Source: JBMNQI01 sp050944055
GTDB taxonomy: Bacteria > Bacillota > Clostridia > Oscillospirales > Oscillospiraceae
DNA: 14,507 nucleotides
Direction of reading: 5' to 3'
Assembly: GCA_050944055.1 (NCBI GenBank)
Contig: JBMNQI010000056.1
Coordinates: 1 to 14,507 of the forward strand
The translations under genes and the position numbers were made by a program. The notes under the pieces are model-generated. The model did no database searches. It was not told where the DNA came from and saw only the letters and a program-made list of their open reading frames with translations. Below, piece after piece: positions 1 to 5,553 of the stretch (its first letter is position 1; the number at the start of each line of letters is the position of its first letter).

Positions 1-1055
1 TGCTGCGGCGCGCCGCTGGGTATCAGATTTATGGCCCGGACCGTGATAGACCTGATGGGCAGCGTCCATGCGTAATTTCCCTCGAAGAGCTCCCTCGCTT
101 TACGCGCTATCTCCATGGGGCTTTGCGTGGCTGCCTTAAGCTGGGCCTGATACTGCCTGTATCCCAGCCTGTTGTCCCTCGCCGTTATCTGCACCCCGCG
201 GGCGGACAGTCCGTGCAGCCTGAGCCTGTGCCCTATGTCCTGCGACAGGTAAAGCATGACCCTCCAGACTTCCTCGGTATTCATCAGGTCGGAGACGCAG
301 GTTATACCGTGCCCGACGGACTTAACGGGCACGCTGTAATCGTCGGGCATAACTCTTGAGCAGTCGTTGCCGGAGGCATAGCGCCACAGCGCCACGCCGT
401 TGACGCCGAGTATGCGCCGCAGGAAATCCGGCGAAGTATTCGCTATGTCCCCGATAGTGACGATGCCGTATCCCGCGAGCTTTTTGGTAGTGGACCTGCC
501 GACGTATATAAGCTCCGACGCCGGCAGCGGCCAGACCTTTTCCCGGAAGTTGCCCCTGGTTATCTGCGTGACGGCGTCCGGCTTTTTCATGTCGGAGCCG
601 AGCTTCGCGAATACCTTGTTGAACGATACCCCGATGCTGACCGTCAGCCCCAGTTCCTCGTAAACCGTTTTTCTTATCTCCTCCGCAATCTCCATGCCGC
701 CGCCGCATATTTTGCTCCCCGTGACGTCCAGCCAGCACTCGTCCATTCCGAAAGGCTCCAGCAGGTCGGTATAGCGCCTGTAGATATCGCGCACGGCGTT
801 TGAATATTTGACATACTGCTCATACTTCGGGTGTATAATGACAAGCTCCGGGCAGCGCTGCTTTGCCTCCCAGTTGACCATGCCGGTTCTGATTCCCGCC
901 TTTTTGGCAAGCTCCGATTTGGCCAGGACTATGCCGTGCCTGTCCTCGGTCGAGCCGCAGACGGCTACGGCCCTGCCCCGCAGCGACGGGTCAAGCATCA
1001 TTTCGACCGACGCATAAAAGCTGTTCAGATCGCTGTGAAGAATTACGCGCTCCAA
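1..1055 (-). CDS. Y-family (DinB/UmuC-type) translesion DNA polymerase, 3' end beyond window
   Basis: Y-family polymerases copy past damaged template bases. About 351 codons are visible and the frame is still open at base 1. The N-terminus reads HSDLNSFYASVE, with the first catalytic Asp near residue 9. GMDECWLDVTG near 103-113 supplies the catalytic Asp105-Glu106 pair. SIGVSFNKVFAKLGSDMKK (about 140-160) is typical of the family and is followed by a helix-hairpin-helix/little-finger region. The last visible residues, NLIPSGAPQ, resemble the tail of clostridial members of about 410-420 residues, so roughly 60 residues lie outside. No ATG fits the start. A TTG at 1055 is preceded by GGGGAG (1064-1069) with 8-nt spacing. 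It diverges from a repressor/metallopeptidase operon, and its promoter carries a LexA-like box. DinB versus UmuC subfamily is not resolved. Confidence 0.93.
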   Translation of the reverse strand, partial: MERVILHSDLNSFYASVEMMLDPSLRGRAVAVCGSTEDRHGIVLAKSELAKKAGIRTGMVNWEAKQRCPELVIIHPKYEQYVKYSNAVRDIYRRYTDLLEPFGMDECWLDVTGSKICGGGMEIAEEIRKTVYEELGLTVSIGVSFNKVFAKLGSDMKKPDAVTQITRGNFREKVWPLPASELIYVGRSTTKKLAGYGIVTIGDIANTSPDFLRRILGVNGVALWRYASGNDCSRVMPDDYSVPVKSVGHGITCVSDLMNTEEVWRVMLYLSQDIGHRLRLHGLSARGVQITARDNRLGYRQYQAQLKAATQSPMEIARKARELFEGNYAWTLPIRSITVRAINLIPSGAPQ

Positions 1056-1069
1056 TTCAAAATCTCCCC

Positions 1070-1098
1070 TTGACAATGAACCTTATTTCGTGTATGAT
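1070..1098 (+). promoter_or_regulatory. Sigma-A-type promoter of the XRE/IrrE/SRAP operon
   Basis: TTGACA (1070-1075) and TATGAT (1093-1098) are separated by 17 bp, a near-consensus housekeeping promoter with a predicted start near 1105. It lies inside the leader of the divergent polymerase gene and faces that gene's promoter. The predicted 5' ends overlap by about 20 nt. A TTCGTG half-site (1087-1092) sits in the spacer and an inverted repeat begins at the predicted +1. Confidence 0.8.
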
Positions 1099-1103
1099 GT
1101 AAA

Positions 1104-1121
1104 CACGAACGGATATTCGTG
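1104..1121. promoter_or_regulatory. Operator-like inverted repeat 1 (CACGAA-N6-TTCGTG)
   Basis: This is a perfect 6-bp inverted repeat with a 6-bp spacer. Read as a LexA/DinR-type box (1106-1119) it is CGAACGGATATTCG, one arm mismatch from CGAAC-N4-GTTCG. It covers the predicted start of the rightward operon and lies just downstream of the predicted polymerase start, so one bound protein could affect both promoters. Confidence 0.6.
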
Positions 1122-1131
1122 CTATGAGCCA

Positions 1132-1160
1132 ATTATAGCGAACATTAGTTCGTAAGTCAA
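1132..1160 (-). promoter_or_regulatory. Sigma-A-type promoter of the Y-family polymerase gene
   Basis: On the minus strand, TTGACT (1155-1160) and TATAAT (1132-1137) are separated by exactly 17 bp. The predicted transcription start is near 1125, leaving a leader of about 70 nt before the TTG start. The spacer between the two boxes contains the operator-like palindrome at 1139-1152, so a bound repressor would block RNA polymerase directly. Confidence 0.8.
1139..1152. promoter_or_regulatory. Operator-like box 2 with perfect CGAAC-N4-GTTCG arms
   Basis: CGAACATTAGTTCG has arms identical to the Gram-positive LexA/DinR SOS box core. It fits exactly between the -35 and -10 elements of the polymerase promoter. 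Whether LexA or the adjacent XRE protein binds it cannot be told from sequence. Confidence 0.75.
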
Positions 1161-1173
1161 GGAGAAAACTTTG

Positions 1174-1187
1174 CGAACGGAGGTTTC
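1174..1187. promoter_or_regulatory. Operator-like box 3 overlapping the XRE ribosome-binding site
   Basis: CGAACGGAGGTTTC has one full CGAAC arm and 4 of 5 matches in the other. It shares CGAACGGA with box 1 and starts 35 bp after box 2. It also contains the GGAGG ribosome-binding site (1179-1183), so part of the match may come from the Shine-Dalgarno sequence. Confidence 0.4.
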
Positions 1188-1190
1188 AGG

Positions 1191-1616
1191 ATGCAATTCG
1201 GAGATAAGATAAGGGCGGCTCGCCAGGCCTGCGGCATGACGCAGAAGGCTCTGGCCGAGAAAATCGGCGTAACCACAAGGACGATACAGCTCTACGAAGC
1301 GAACAGCCGCCAGCCGAAGAACGCCGCGACGATAATTTCGCTTGCCCACGCCCTGAACGTGGGCACCGACTACTTCCTGTCCGAGCGGGAGCTTGAATGT
1401 ATCCGCGAGCAGGAGGCGTTTTTAAGCGAGGCCGCGGATAAATACGGCAACCGTGGCAGGGCGCAGGCCCGCCTTATACTCGACCAGGCTTCGGCCCTCT
1501 TCGCCGGCGGCGAGCTGAGCGAGGAGGATAAGGAGGCCTTTTTCCGGACGATGACGGAAATTTATTTCGACGCTAAGGAGAAGGCGAAGAAATACGCTCC
1601 CGGGCAAGGGAAATAA
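1191..1616 (+). CDS. XRE-family helix-turn-helix transcriptional repressor
   Basis: A 141-residue protein, probably the regulator of this module. An N-terminal XRE/Cro-like DNA-binding domain spans about residues 4-62. It contains AARQACGMTQKALAEKIGV and the recognition segment TTRTIQLYEANSRQP. The C-terminal part (about 75-141) is charged and helical and has no protease signature, so it is not a self-cleaving LexA-type repressor. The ATG is preceded by GGAGG with 7-nt spacing. The gene follows a near-consensus promoter with operator-like repeats and is followed 28 bp later by an ImmA/IrrE peptidase gene. By analogy with ImmR/ImmA and DdrO/IrrE, I infer that it represses its own operon and the divergent polymerase and is removed by its neighbour. 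The DNA-binding call is firm; its targets are inference. Confidence 0.92.
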   Translation: MQFGDKIRAARQACGMTQKALAEKIGVTTRTIQLYEANSRQPKNAATIISLAHALNVGTDYFLSERELECIREQEAFLSEAADKYGNRGRAQARLILDQASALFAGGELSEEDKEAFFRTMTEIYFDAKEKAKKYAPGQGK

Positions 1617-1644
1617 TGTATTCCGAAGTGAAGGAGGTGGGCGT

Positions 1645-2151
1645 GTGCGAAACCGTATAGACGGCGAAGTAAAAAGGCTCAAACGGAAATACGGCACGTC
1701 CGACCCGTTTGAGCTAATTAAGGCTCTCAATATAAATTTAATGATACGCCACGGCCTCGGCAGCCTGAAAGGATTTTACTATACGACGCACCGCCAGAGG
1801 TATATAGTCATAAACGGCGACCTTGAAGACAGAGATAGGCTGATGGTGGCCGCGCATGAGCTCGGGCACGACAGGCTGCACAGGGACATGGCGAAGGTCT
1901 CGCCGCTTAAGGATTTTGTGCTTTACGACATGACGTCGAGGGCCGAGCATCAGGCGAACGTGTTCGCTTCCGAGCTTCTCATAGAGGATTCGAGCGTCGA
2001 GGAGTGCATCACGGCGGAGATGGACTATCTGACGCTGTGCAGCGTGCTCGGCTTCAACCCTCAGCTTGTTACGTTCAAGCTGTACGGCATGATGCAGCGC
2101 GGGTATTCGATTAACCTGCCCCAGGCGCCGGACAGCAGGTTCTTAAGGTGA
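1645..2151 (+). CDS. ImmA/IrrE-family zinc metallo-endopeptidase
   Basis: A 168-residue member of the ImmA/IrrE (DUF955) family. HELGH at about 71-75 supplies two zinc-ligand histidines and the catalytic glutamate. The conserved downstream RAEHQANVFASELL (about 99-112) supplies the third ligand, Glu101. Known relatives cleave a partner XRE repressor after DNA damage (IrrE on DdrO, ImmA on ImmR), and here the gene directly follows an XRE gene. The GTG at 1645 is chosen because AAGGAGG (1631-1637) sits 7 nt upstream; no in-frame ATG is available. There is no signal peptide, so it should be cytoplasmic. The family call is strong; cleavage of the neighbouring repressor is inference. Confidence 0.92.
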   Translation: MRNRIDGEVKRLKRKYGTSDPFELIKALNINLMIRHGLGSLKGFYYTTHRQRYIVINGDLEDRDRLMVAAHELGHDRLHRDMAKVSPLKDFVLYDMTSRAEHQANVFASELLIEDSSVEECITAEMDYLTLCSVLGFNPQLVTFKLYGMMQRGYSINLPQAPDSRFLR

Positions 2152-2157
2152 AGATTT

Positions 2158-2457
2158 ATGAATGACATTAAGGTATATGTGAAGGTCGTCGCCGAGTTTG
2201 GCAGCGACGGGAGGCTGATGCCTCGGGAGATTGCCTGGGAAGACGGCAGGAAATATACGATAGAACGCGTGACGGATATACGCCCGGCCGCCGCACTGAA
2301 GGCGGGAAGCCAGGGGGACAGGTATACGGTCAGAATAGGCGGAAAGGAAAGCTTTATTTTTTTCGAGAGGAGCGCGGGCACTTCCGGAAACAACATCGGC
2401 AGATGGTTTGTGGAGCGGCGCATAAGGCCCGGCGCGCCCGCCGGTAGATGTTCCTGA
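2158..2457 (+). CDS. Small conserved protein of unknown function in the DNA-damage operon
   Basis: A 99-residue protein starting 6 bp after the peptidase stop, with an AAGGTG site 7 nt before the ATG, so probably translationally coupled. It looks mostly beta-stranded: VYVKVVAEF, then IAWEDGRKYTIERV, RPAAALKAG, GDRYTVRIGGKESFIFFE and RWFVERR. I do not assign a named family, though small Clostridia proteins with a similar WEDGRKY...RYT...FFE...WFVER pattern exist as far as I recall. There are no membrane segments or visible catalytic motif. The last dozen residues (GAPAGRCS end) look unconserved. Position between an IrrE-type peptidase and an SRAP gene suggests a DNA-damage role, by association only. 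Confidence 0.8.
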   Translation: MNDIKVYVKVVAEFGSDGRLMPREIAWEDGRKYTIERVTDIRPAAALKAGSQGDRYTVRIGGKESFIFFERSAGTSGNNIGRWFVERRIRPGAPAGRCS

Positions 2458-2484
2458 CGGCGTATATTCTTGGAGGCGGCATAA

Positions 2485-3060
2485 ATGTGCGGCAGATATT
2501 TTATAGACGACGGTTACGATCCGGAGATAAGCGGTATAATCGGGCAGATAAACGATATATACTGCGGCACGCCGGAGCTTTCCCAGATGAGGACGGGGGA
2601 AATATTCCCGACGGATATCGCCCCCGTAATTACGGCCCGGTCTCCGGCGCTCATGAAATGGGGCTTCAGCCGCTGGGACGGCAAGGGGCGCATAATAAAC
2701 GCCCGGCTGGAGACGGCGGGGGAAAGGCCGATGTTCAGGCAGCATTTTATCTCGCGGCGCTGCCTTATACCGGCGAGCCGTTATTTCGAGTGGCGCAGGG
2801 ACCAGGGAAAGAAACAGAAGTACGCCATAGGGCAAAAAGGCGCGATCTACATGGCGGGATTGTACGCATTTGAGGAGGGCTCGCGCCTGCCGCTCTTTGT
2901 TATACTGACAAGGCCCGCCGACATATGCGTAAGCTTCATACACGACAGGATGCCCGTTATAGTGGGAAGGGACATGATGCGCCCGTGGATAGAGGGAGAG
3001 GCCGGCGCCGGGGATATCCTCGGCAGCCCCGCGGCCGAGCTTATTATCAGTGAGGCTTAG
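2485..3060 (+). CDS. SRAP (SOS response-associated peptidase) protein, YedK/HMCES family
   Basis: Members of this family use Cys2, exposed after Met removal, to form a covalent thiazolidine link with abasic sites in single-stranded DNA. The 191-residue protein starts MCGRYF. It carries the expected active-site set: Cys2, Asn72 and Arg74 in INARLET, Glu102 in SRYFEW and His153 in FIHDRMP. The ATG at 2485 has GGAGG 8 nt upstream and must be the start because Cys2 has to follow Met1. It is 27 bp behind the small unknown gene in the operon headed by the XRE regulator. Pairing with a translesion polymerase fits a shared role in tolerating lesions at replication forks. Length is near the short end of the family. 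Confidence 0.95.
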   Translation: MCGRYFIDDGYDPEISGIIGQINDIYCGTPELSQMRTGEIFPTDIAPVITARSPALMKWGFSRWDGKGRIINARLETAGERPMFRQHFISRRCLIPASRYFEWRRDQGKKQKYAIGQKGAIYMAGLYAFEEGSRLPLFVILTRPADICVSFIHDRMPVIVGRDMMRPWIEGEAGAGDILGSPAAELIISEA

Positions 3061-3210
3061 GTTTTGCCGGGAACGCGGGCGGCGGACAGGGCCGAATTTA
3101 AGCACTGGTTTTTCGGCCACTATCACGTAGGGCGCAACATACGGCGGAAATACCACCTGCTGTTCAATAAGATATACCCGCTTGACATGGACTGGGAGAA
3201 CTGGGGATAA
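3061..3210 (+). pseudogene. C-terminal remnant of a metallophosphoesterase gene
   Basis: Immediately after the SRAP stop, in the same frame, an open stretch of 49 codons ends at TAA (3208-3210). It contains AEFKHWFFGHYHVGRN and then KYHLLFNKIYPLD. HWFFGHYH is the typical last metal-binding block (GHxH) of calcineurin-like phosphoesterases, near the C-terminus. The earlier blocks (DxH, GDxxD, GNHD) are absent upstream, where SRAP lies. No ATG start is available; a TTG at 3064 is the only candidate and has no clear ribosome-binding site. I read it as the tail of a deleted gene, though a coupled micro-protein of about 48 residues cannot be excluded. Confidence 0.6.
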
Positions 3211-3230
3211 ATCCTCTTGCAAAGCAAAAG

Positions 3231-3268
3231 GGAAGGCACGCGCCGGCGCGGCGCACCTTCCTTTTTTT
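3231..3268 (+). terminator. Rho-independent terminator ending the damage operon
   Basis: GGAAGG (3231-3236) pairs with CCTTCC (3256-3261) around a GC-rich self-complementary core, followed by seven T. It lies 21 bp after the phosphoesterase remnant. On the minus strand it is followed by CCCTTTTGC, so it may also end the convergent MATE transcript. Confidence 0.85.
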
Positions 3269-3318
3269 AATACGGGATACGGGCCGGATAGAGGGAGGAA
3301 GACCTCCGGACGCGCGTT

Positions 3319-4671
3319 TTATTCTGTCAGCACCTTTATCCAGTTGAAACGATTTAGTTTTATTGTGTTGGGCAGGCATTTTAGTATCTGGTCGAGCTTC
3401 AGGAAAACAAATGTGGCGACGGGAGACAGCTTCCACCAAAACGCGCTCATCGCGGCAAAAGGTATTGTGAAAAGCCACATGAAAAGGTTGTCGACTATCA
3501 GGGCGTATCGCGTGTTGCCGCCGCCCTGTATTATGCCCCCCTCTATGGGAAATTCGTAGGCCGAGCCGATGCCGGTGAAGGCCAGGATGGTTATATATTT
3601 CAGAGCCAGTTCCTTCGCCTCCGGCGTTATTGAGTAAAAATTAACTATCAGTTTTTTCAGAAGCAGCATGAGCGCGCAGCTTATAAGCCCGTTTATTAAG
3701 AAGATTAACTGGAATGTCCGGGCATAGGGCCGGATCAAATCAAACTTTTTCTCTCCGATTATCATACCCGTCATAACTGAGCTTGAGCTTGCGGAAGACA
3801 TAGCGAAAACGGAGATGATCTGGAATACGATGACGGCGATGCTGTTGGCCGCTATTGCGGTGGCGCTTATATGCCCGAGTATGGACGTCTGGACGGCCTG
3901 GGCCACGCCCCACATCCCGCTGCCCCCTGTCACCGGAAGCGATACTCTGATATAGCGGCTGAAAAGGCCCGTTTTAAACCGGAGGAATGCTTTCGGCCGA
4001 AGCTTCAGCCTCTTGTCAACACAGAAGACGAATACGGACACGATTAAGAGCTCAACAATTCGGCTTGCCAGTGTCGCGATTGCCGCGCCCGCTATGCCCA
4101 TTTGGGGGGCCCCGAATTTTCCGAAAATAAGTATAAGATCAAGGCAGACGTTTATACACAGCGTGGAAAGCGAGATGATAGGCCCTATTACCGTGATCTC
4201 GGCGCTCCTCAGAGACATAACGAGAGAGTTGGAGATGCTGTACACAAGATAAGTCCAGCACATGATTCTGAGGTATTTAATACCCTCGGCGAGCACCGCT
4301 TCCTCGTCCGTTAACAGGCTTAGGACCTCGTAAGGGAACAGAGCGGTTAAAAGAGTAAAAATAACACCGAGAAGTGCCGCCAGCTTTGTACCCAGCGTGA
4401 TAACCGACCTGATGGAGTCGACGTCCTTTTTGCCCCAGTACTGCGCCCCCAGTATAACCGCGCCGCTGCTTACGCCCGCGACAAGCATTTGAAGCAGGAA
4501 CTGCAGCTGATTGACGATCGAAGCCCCAGAAAGCGCCACCTCGCTGTATTTTCCCAGTATCACATTGTCGGCGAGGTTGACAGCGTAGCTGAGTATCAGC
4601 TGGAGGGATATGGCCGCCGTCAGCGACAGGTAGGTCTTATAGAAAGACCTGTCTCTTACTATAAGCTTCAT
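3319..4671 (-). CDS. MATE-family multidrug/cation efflux transporter
   Basis: A 450-residue polytopic membrane protein of normal length for the MATE (NorM/DinF) family, which exports drugs or metabolites using a Na+ or H+ gradient. Twelve hydrophobic segments are arranged as two similar halves. Family-like segments include NLADNVILGKYSEVALSGAS near residues 32-51 and AVQTSILGHISATAIAANSIAV in the second half. GIAGAAIATLASRIVE marks the end of the first half. The C-terminus is a short basic cytoplasmic tail. The ATG at 4671 follows an AAAGGA-like site and a strong promoter at 4707-4735. It is a single-gene unit convergent with the damage operon. The substrate cannot be predicted. Confidence 0.93.
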   Translation of the reverse strand: MKLIVRDRSFYKTYLSLTAAISLQLILSYAVNLADNVILGKYSEVALSGASIVNQLQFLLQMLVAGVSSGAVILGAQYWGKKDVDSIRSVITLGTKLAALLGVIFTLLTALFPYEVLSLLTDEEAVLAEGIKYLRIMCWTYLVYSISNSLVMSLRSAEITVIGPIISLSTLCINVCLDLILIFGKFGAPQMGIAGAAIATLASRIVELLIVSVFVFCVDKRLKLRPKAFLRFKTGLFSRYIRVSLPVTGGSGMWGVAQAVQTSILGHISATAIAANSIAVIVFQIISVFAMSSASSSSVMTGMIIGEKKFDLIRPYARTFQLIFLINGLISCALMLLLKKLIVNFYSITPEAKELALKYITILAFTGIGSAYEFPIEGGIIQGGGNTRYALIVDNLFMWLFTIPFAAMSAFWWKLSPVATFVFLKLDQILKCLPNTIKLNRFNWIKVLTE

Positions 4672-4706
4672 AAAATATCCTTTTTGTTAGATTTACAACT
4701 TTTAAG

Positions 4707-4735
4707 ATTATATATGATGCGCCGGTTTGCGTCAA
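4707..4735 (-). promoter_or_regulatory. Promoter of the MATE transporter gene
   Basis: On the minus strand, TTGACG (4730-4735) and TATAAT (4707-4712) are separated by 17 bp. The predicted start is near 4700, giving a leader of about 30 nt before the ATG at 4671. Confidence 0.75.
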
Positions 4736-4750
4736 GACAATTATCATACG

Positions 4751-4837
4751 CTTTACATGTATAAAAGACGGGCCTGATCTTTCGGCCGTTTTTGTAAAAA
4801 CTATGTCCAAAGGCTGGGCCTAATAAAGCATGTAAAG
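4751..4837. repeat. Separated 9-bp inverted repeat upstream of the DUF6512-like gene
   Basis: CTTTACATG (4751-4759) and CATGTAAAG (4829-4837) are perfect inverted copies 69 bp apart in the divergent spacer (4672-4884). They could be paired operator half-sites or chance. I see no convincing rightward promoter in this spacer. Confidence 0.35.
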
Positions 4838-4884
4838 GACGTGGTTTAACGAAATCCCCCAAAAAGCGCGAAACGCCAAAAATC

Positions 4885-5412
4885 GTGCGAAACTGGATTC
4901 TTGCCGGTATTCCGGCCGCAATACTCATAGGCGGTCTGACACATTCTGCATTTGAGTTTTCGAGAAGTAATATATTTATCGGCATACTGACGCCCGTCAA
5001 CGAAAGCGTCTGGGAGCATCTGAAGATGTCGTTCTGGCTCCCGCTCATCTGGTGGATTGCCGGGTATTTTGTTCTCTCGCGCCGCGGCGGCATACGCCCG
5101 GAAAAATGGTTTACGGCATGCGCGGCGGCCCTGTATATCGCGCTGCTGTTTATTGTGTCGTCCTTCTATCTGTATACCGGCGCGCTGGGATGCAGATCGC
5201 CTGTTATGGACATTGTTTTGTTTGTACTGGGTATTGCCGCGGCGCAGGCGGCGGCATGTCAAATCTATAAGCACGCCGAATTGAAAAAAAGCTGCATTTA
5301 CTATTCTCTTTTCGCAATAGCCGTGCTTACCGCCGCCTTCGTCGCTTTCACCTTCGCCCCGCCGCGCATCCCGCTGTTCATGGACTGGGAAACTGGAAGC
5401 TACGGGATATAA
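4885..5412 (+). CDS. DUF6512-like integral membrane protein
   Basis: A membrane protein of 175 residues with about five hydrophobic segments. Family-like features are FSRSNIFIGILTPVNESVWEH and KMSFWLPLIWWIAGYF near residues 26-62, FYLYTGALGCRSPVMDIVLF in the middle, and the C-terminal FTFAPPRIPLFMDWETGSYGI. As I recall, DUF6512 proteins of Clostridia have this NESIWEH plus PPH-PLF-D-TG-YGI pattern; no function is known. The start is uncertain: GTG 4885 has no ribosome-binding site, and the frame is open back to 4798 without ATG, GTG or TTG. An AAAGGA at 4834-4839 lies 9 nt before an in-frame ACG (4849), so the true N-terminus may be about 12 residues longer through a non-standard start. It ends before a bidirectional terminator. 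Confidence 0.82.
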   Translation: MRNWILAGIPAAILIGGLTHSAFEFSRSNIFIGILTPVNESVWEHLKMSFWLPLIWWIAGYFVLSRRGGIRPEKWFTACAAALYIALLFIVSSFYLYTGALGCRSPVMDIVLFVLGIAAAQAAACQIYKHAELKKSCIYYSLFAIAVLTAAFVAFTFAPPRIPLFMDWETGSYGI

Positions 5413-5417
5413 CAGAC

Positions 5418-5447
5418 AAAAAACCCTGCTCCCGGCGCTGGGTTTGT
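5418..5447 (-). terminator. Terminator of the ABC exporter operon (probably bidirectional)
   Basis: AAACCC (5421-5426) pairs with GGGTTT (5440-5445), with an inner GC pair. On the minus strand the hairpin is followed by a run of T (GGGTTTTTTG), a good intrinsic terminator. On the plus strand it follows the DUF6512-like stop by a few bases and is trailed by TTTGTTG. Confidence 0.7.
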
Positions 5448-5453
5448 TGCCTG

Positions 5454-5490
5454 CCCGCTGAAAGCCCGGAAACTCCGGGCTTTCAGCGGG
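5454..5490. repeat. Perfect 16-bp hairpin without a T-run
   Basis: The arms 5454-5469 and 5475-5490 are perfectly complementary (CCCGCTGAAAGCCCGG and its reverse complement) with an AAACT loop. Neither side has a U-tract. In the minus-strand transcript it comes just before the true terminator, so it may stabilise the 3' end of the ABC exporter mRNA. Confidence 0.75.
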
Positions 5491-5553
5491 TAAATCTAAA
5501 ACTACCTCTTAACGTCGGAGGCTTTCACATGCGCTTTTTGCCGGCTGCGAGGT

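Noticed and set aside
1616..1660. A 14-codon frame starting ATG at 1616, overlapping the XRE stop as TAATG
   Set aside because: No ribosome-binding site precedes it, and the AAGGAGG inside it serves the GTG start of the metallopeptidase. Probably chance.
2143..3222. A long antisense open frame of 359 codons opposite the unknown protein and SRAP genes
   Set aside because: It lies wholly opposite well-supported genes, is rich in Arg/Pro/Tyr with no domain pattern, and has no ribosome-binding site. It reflects codon bias of the real strand.
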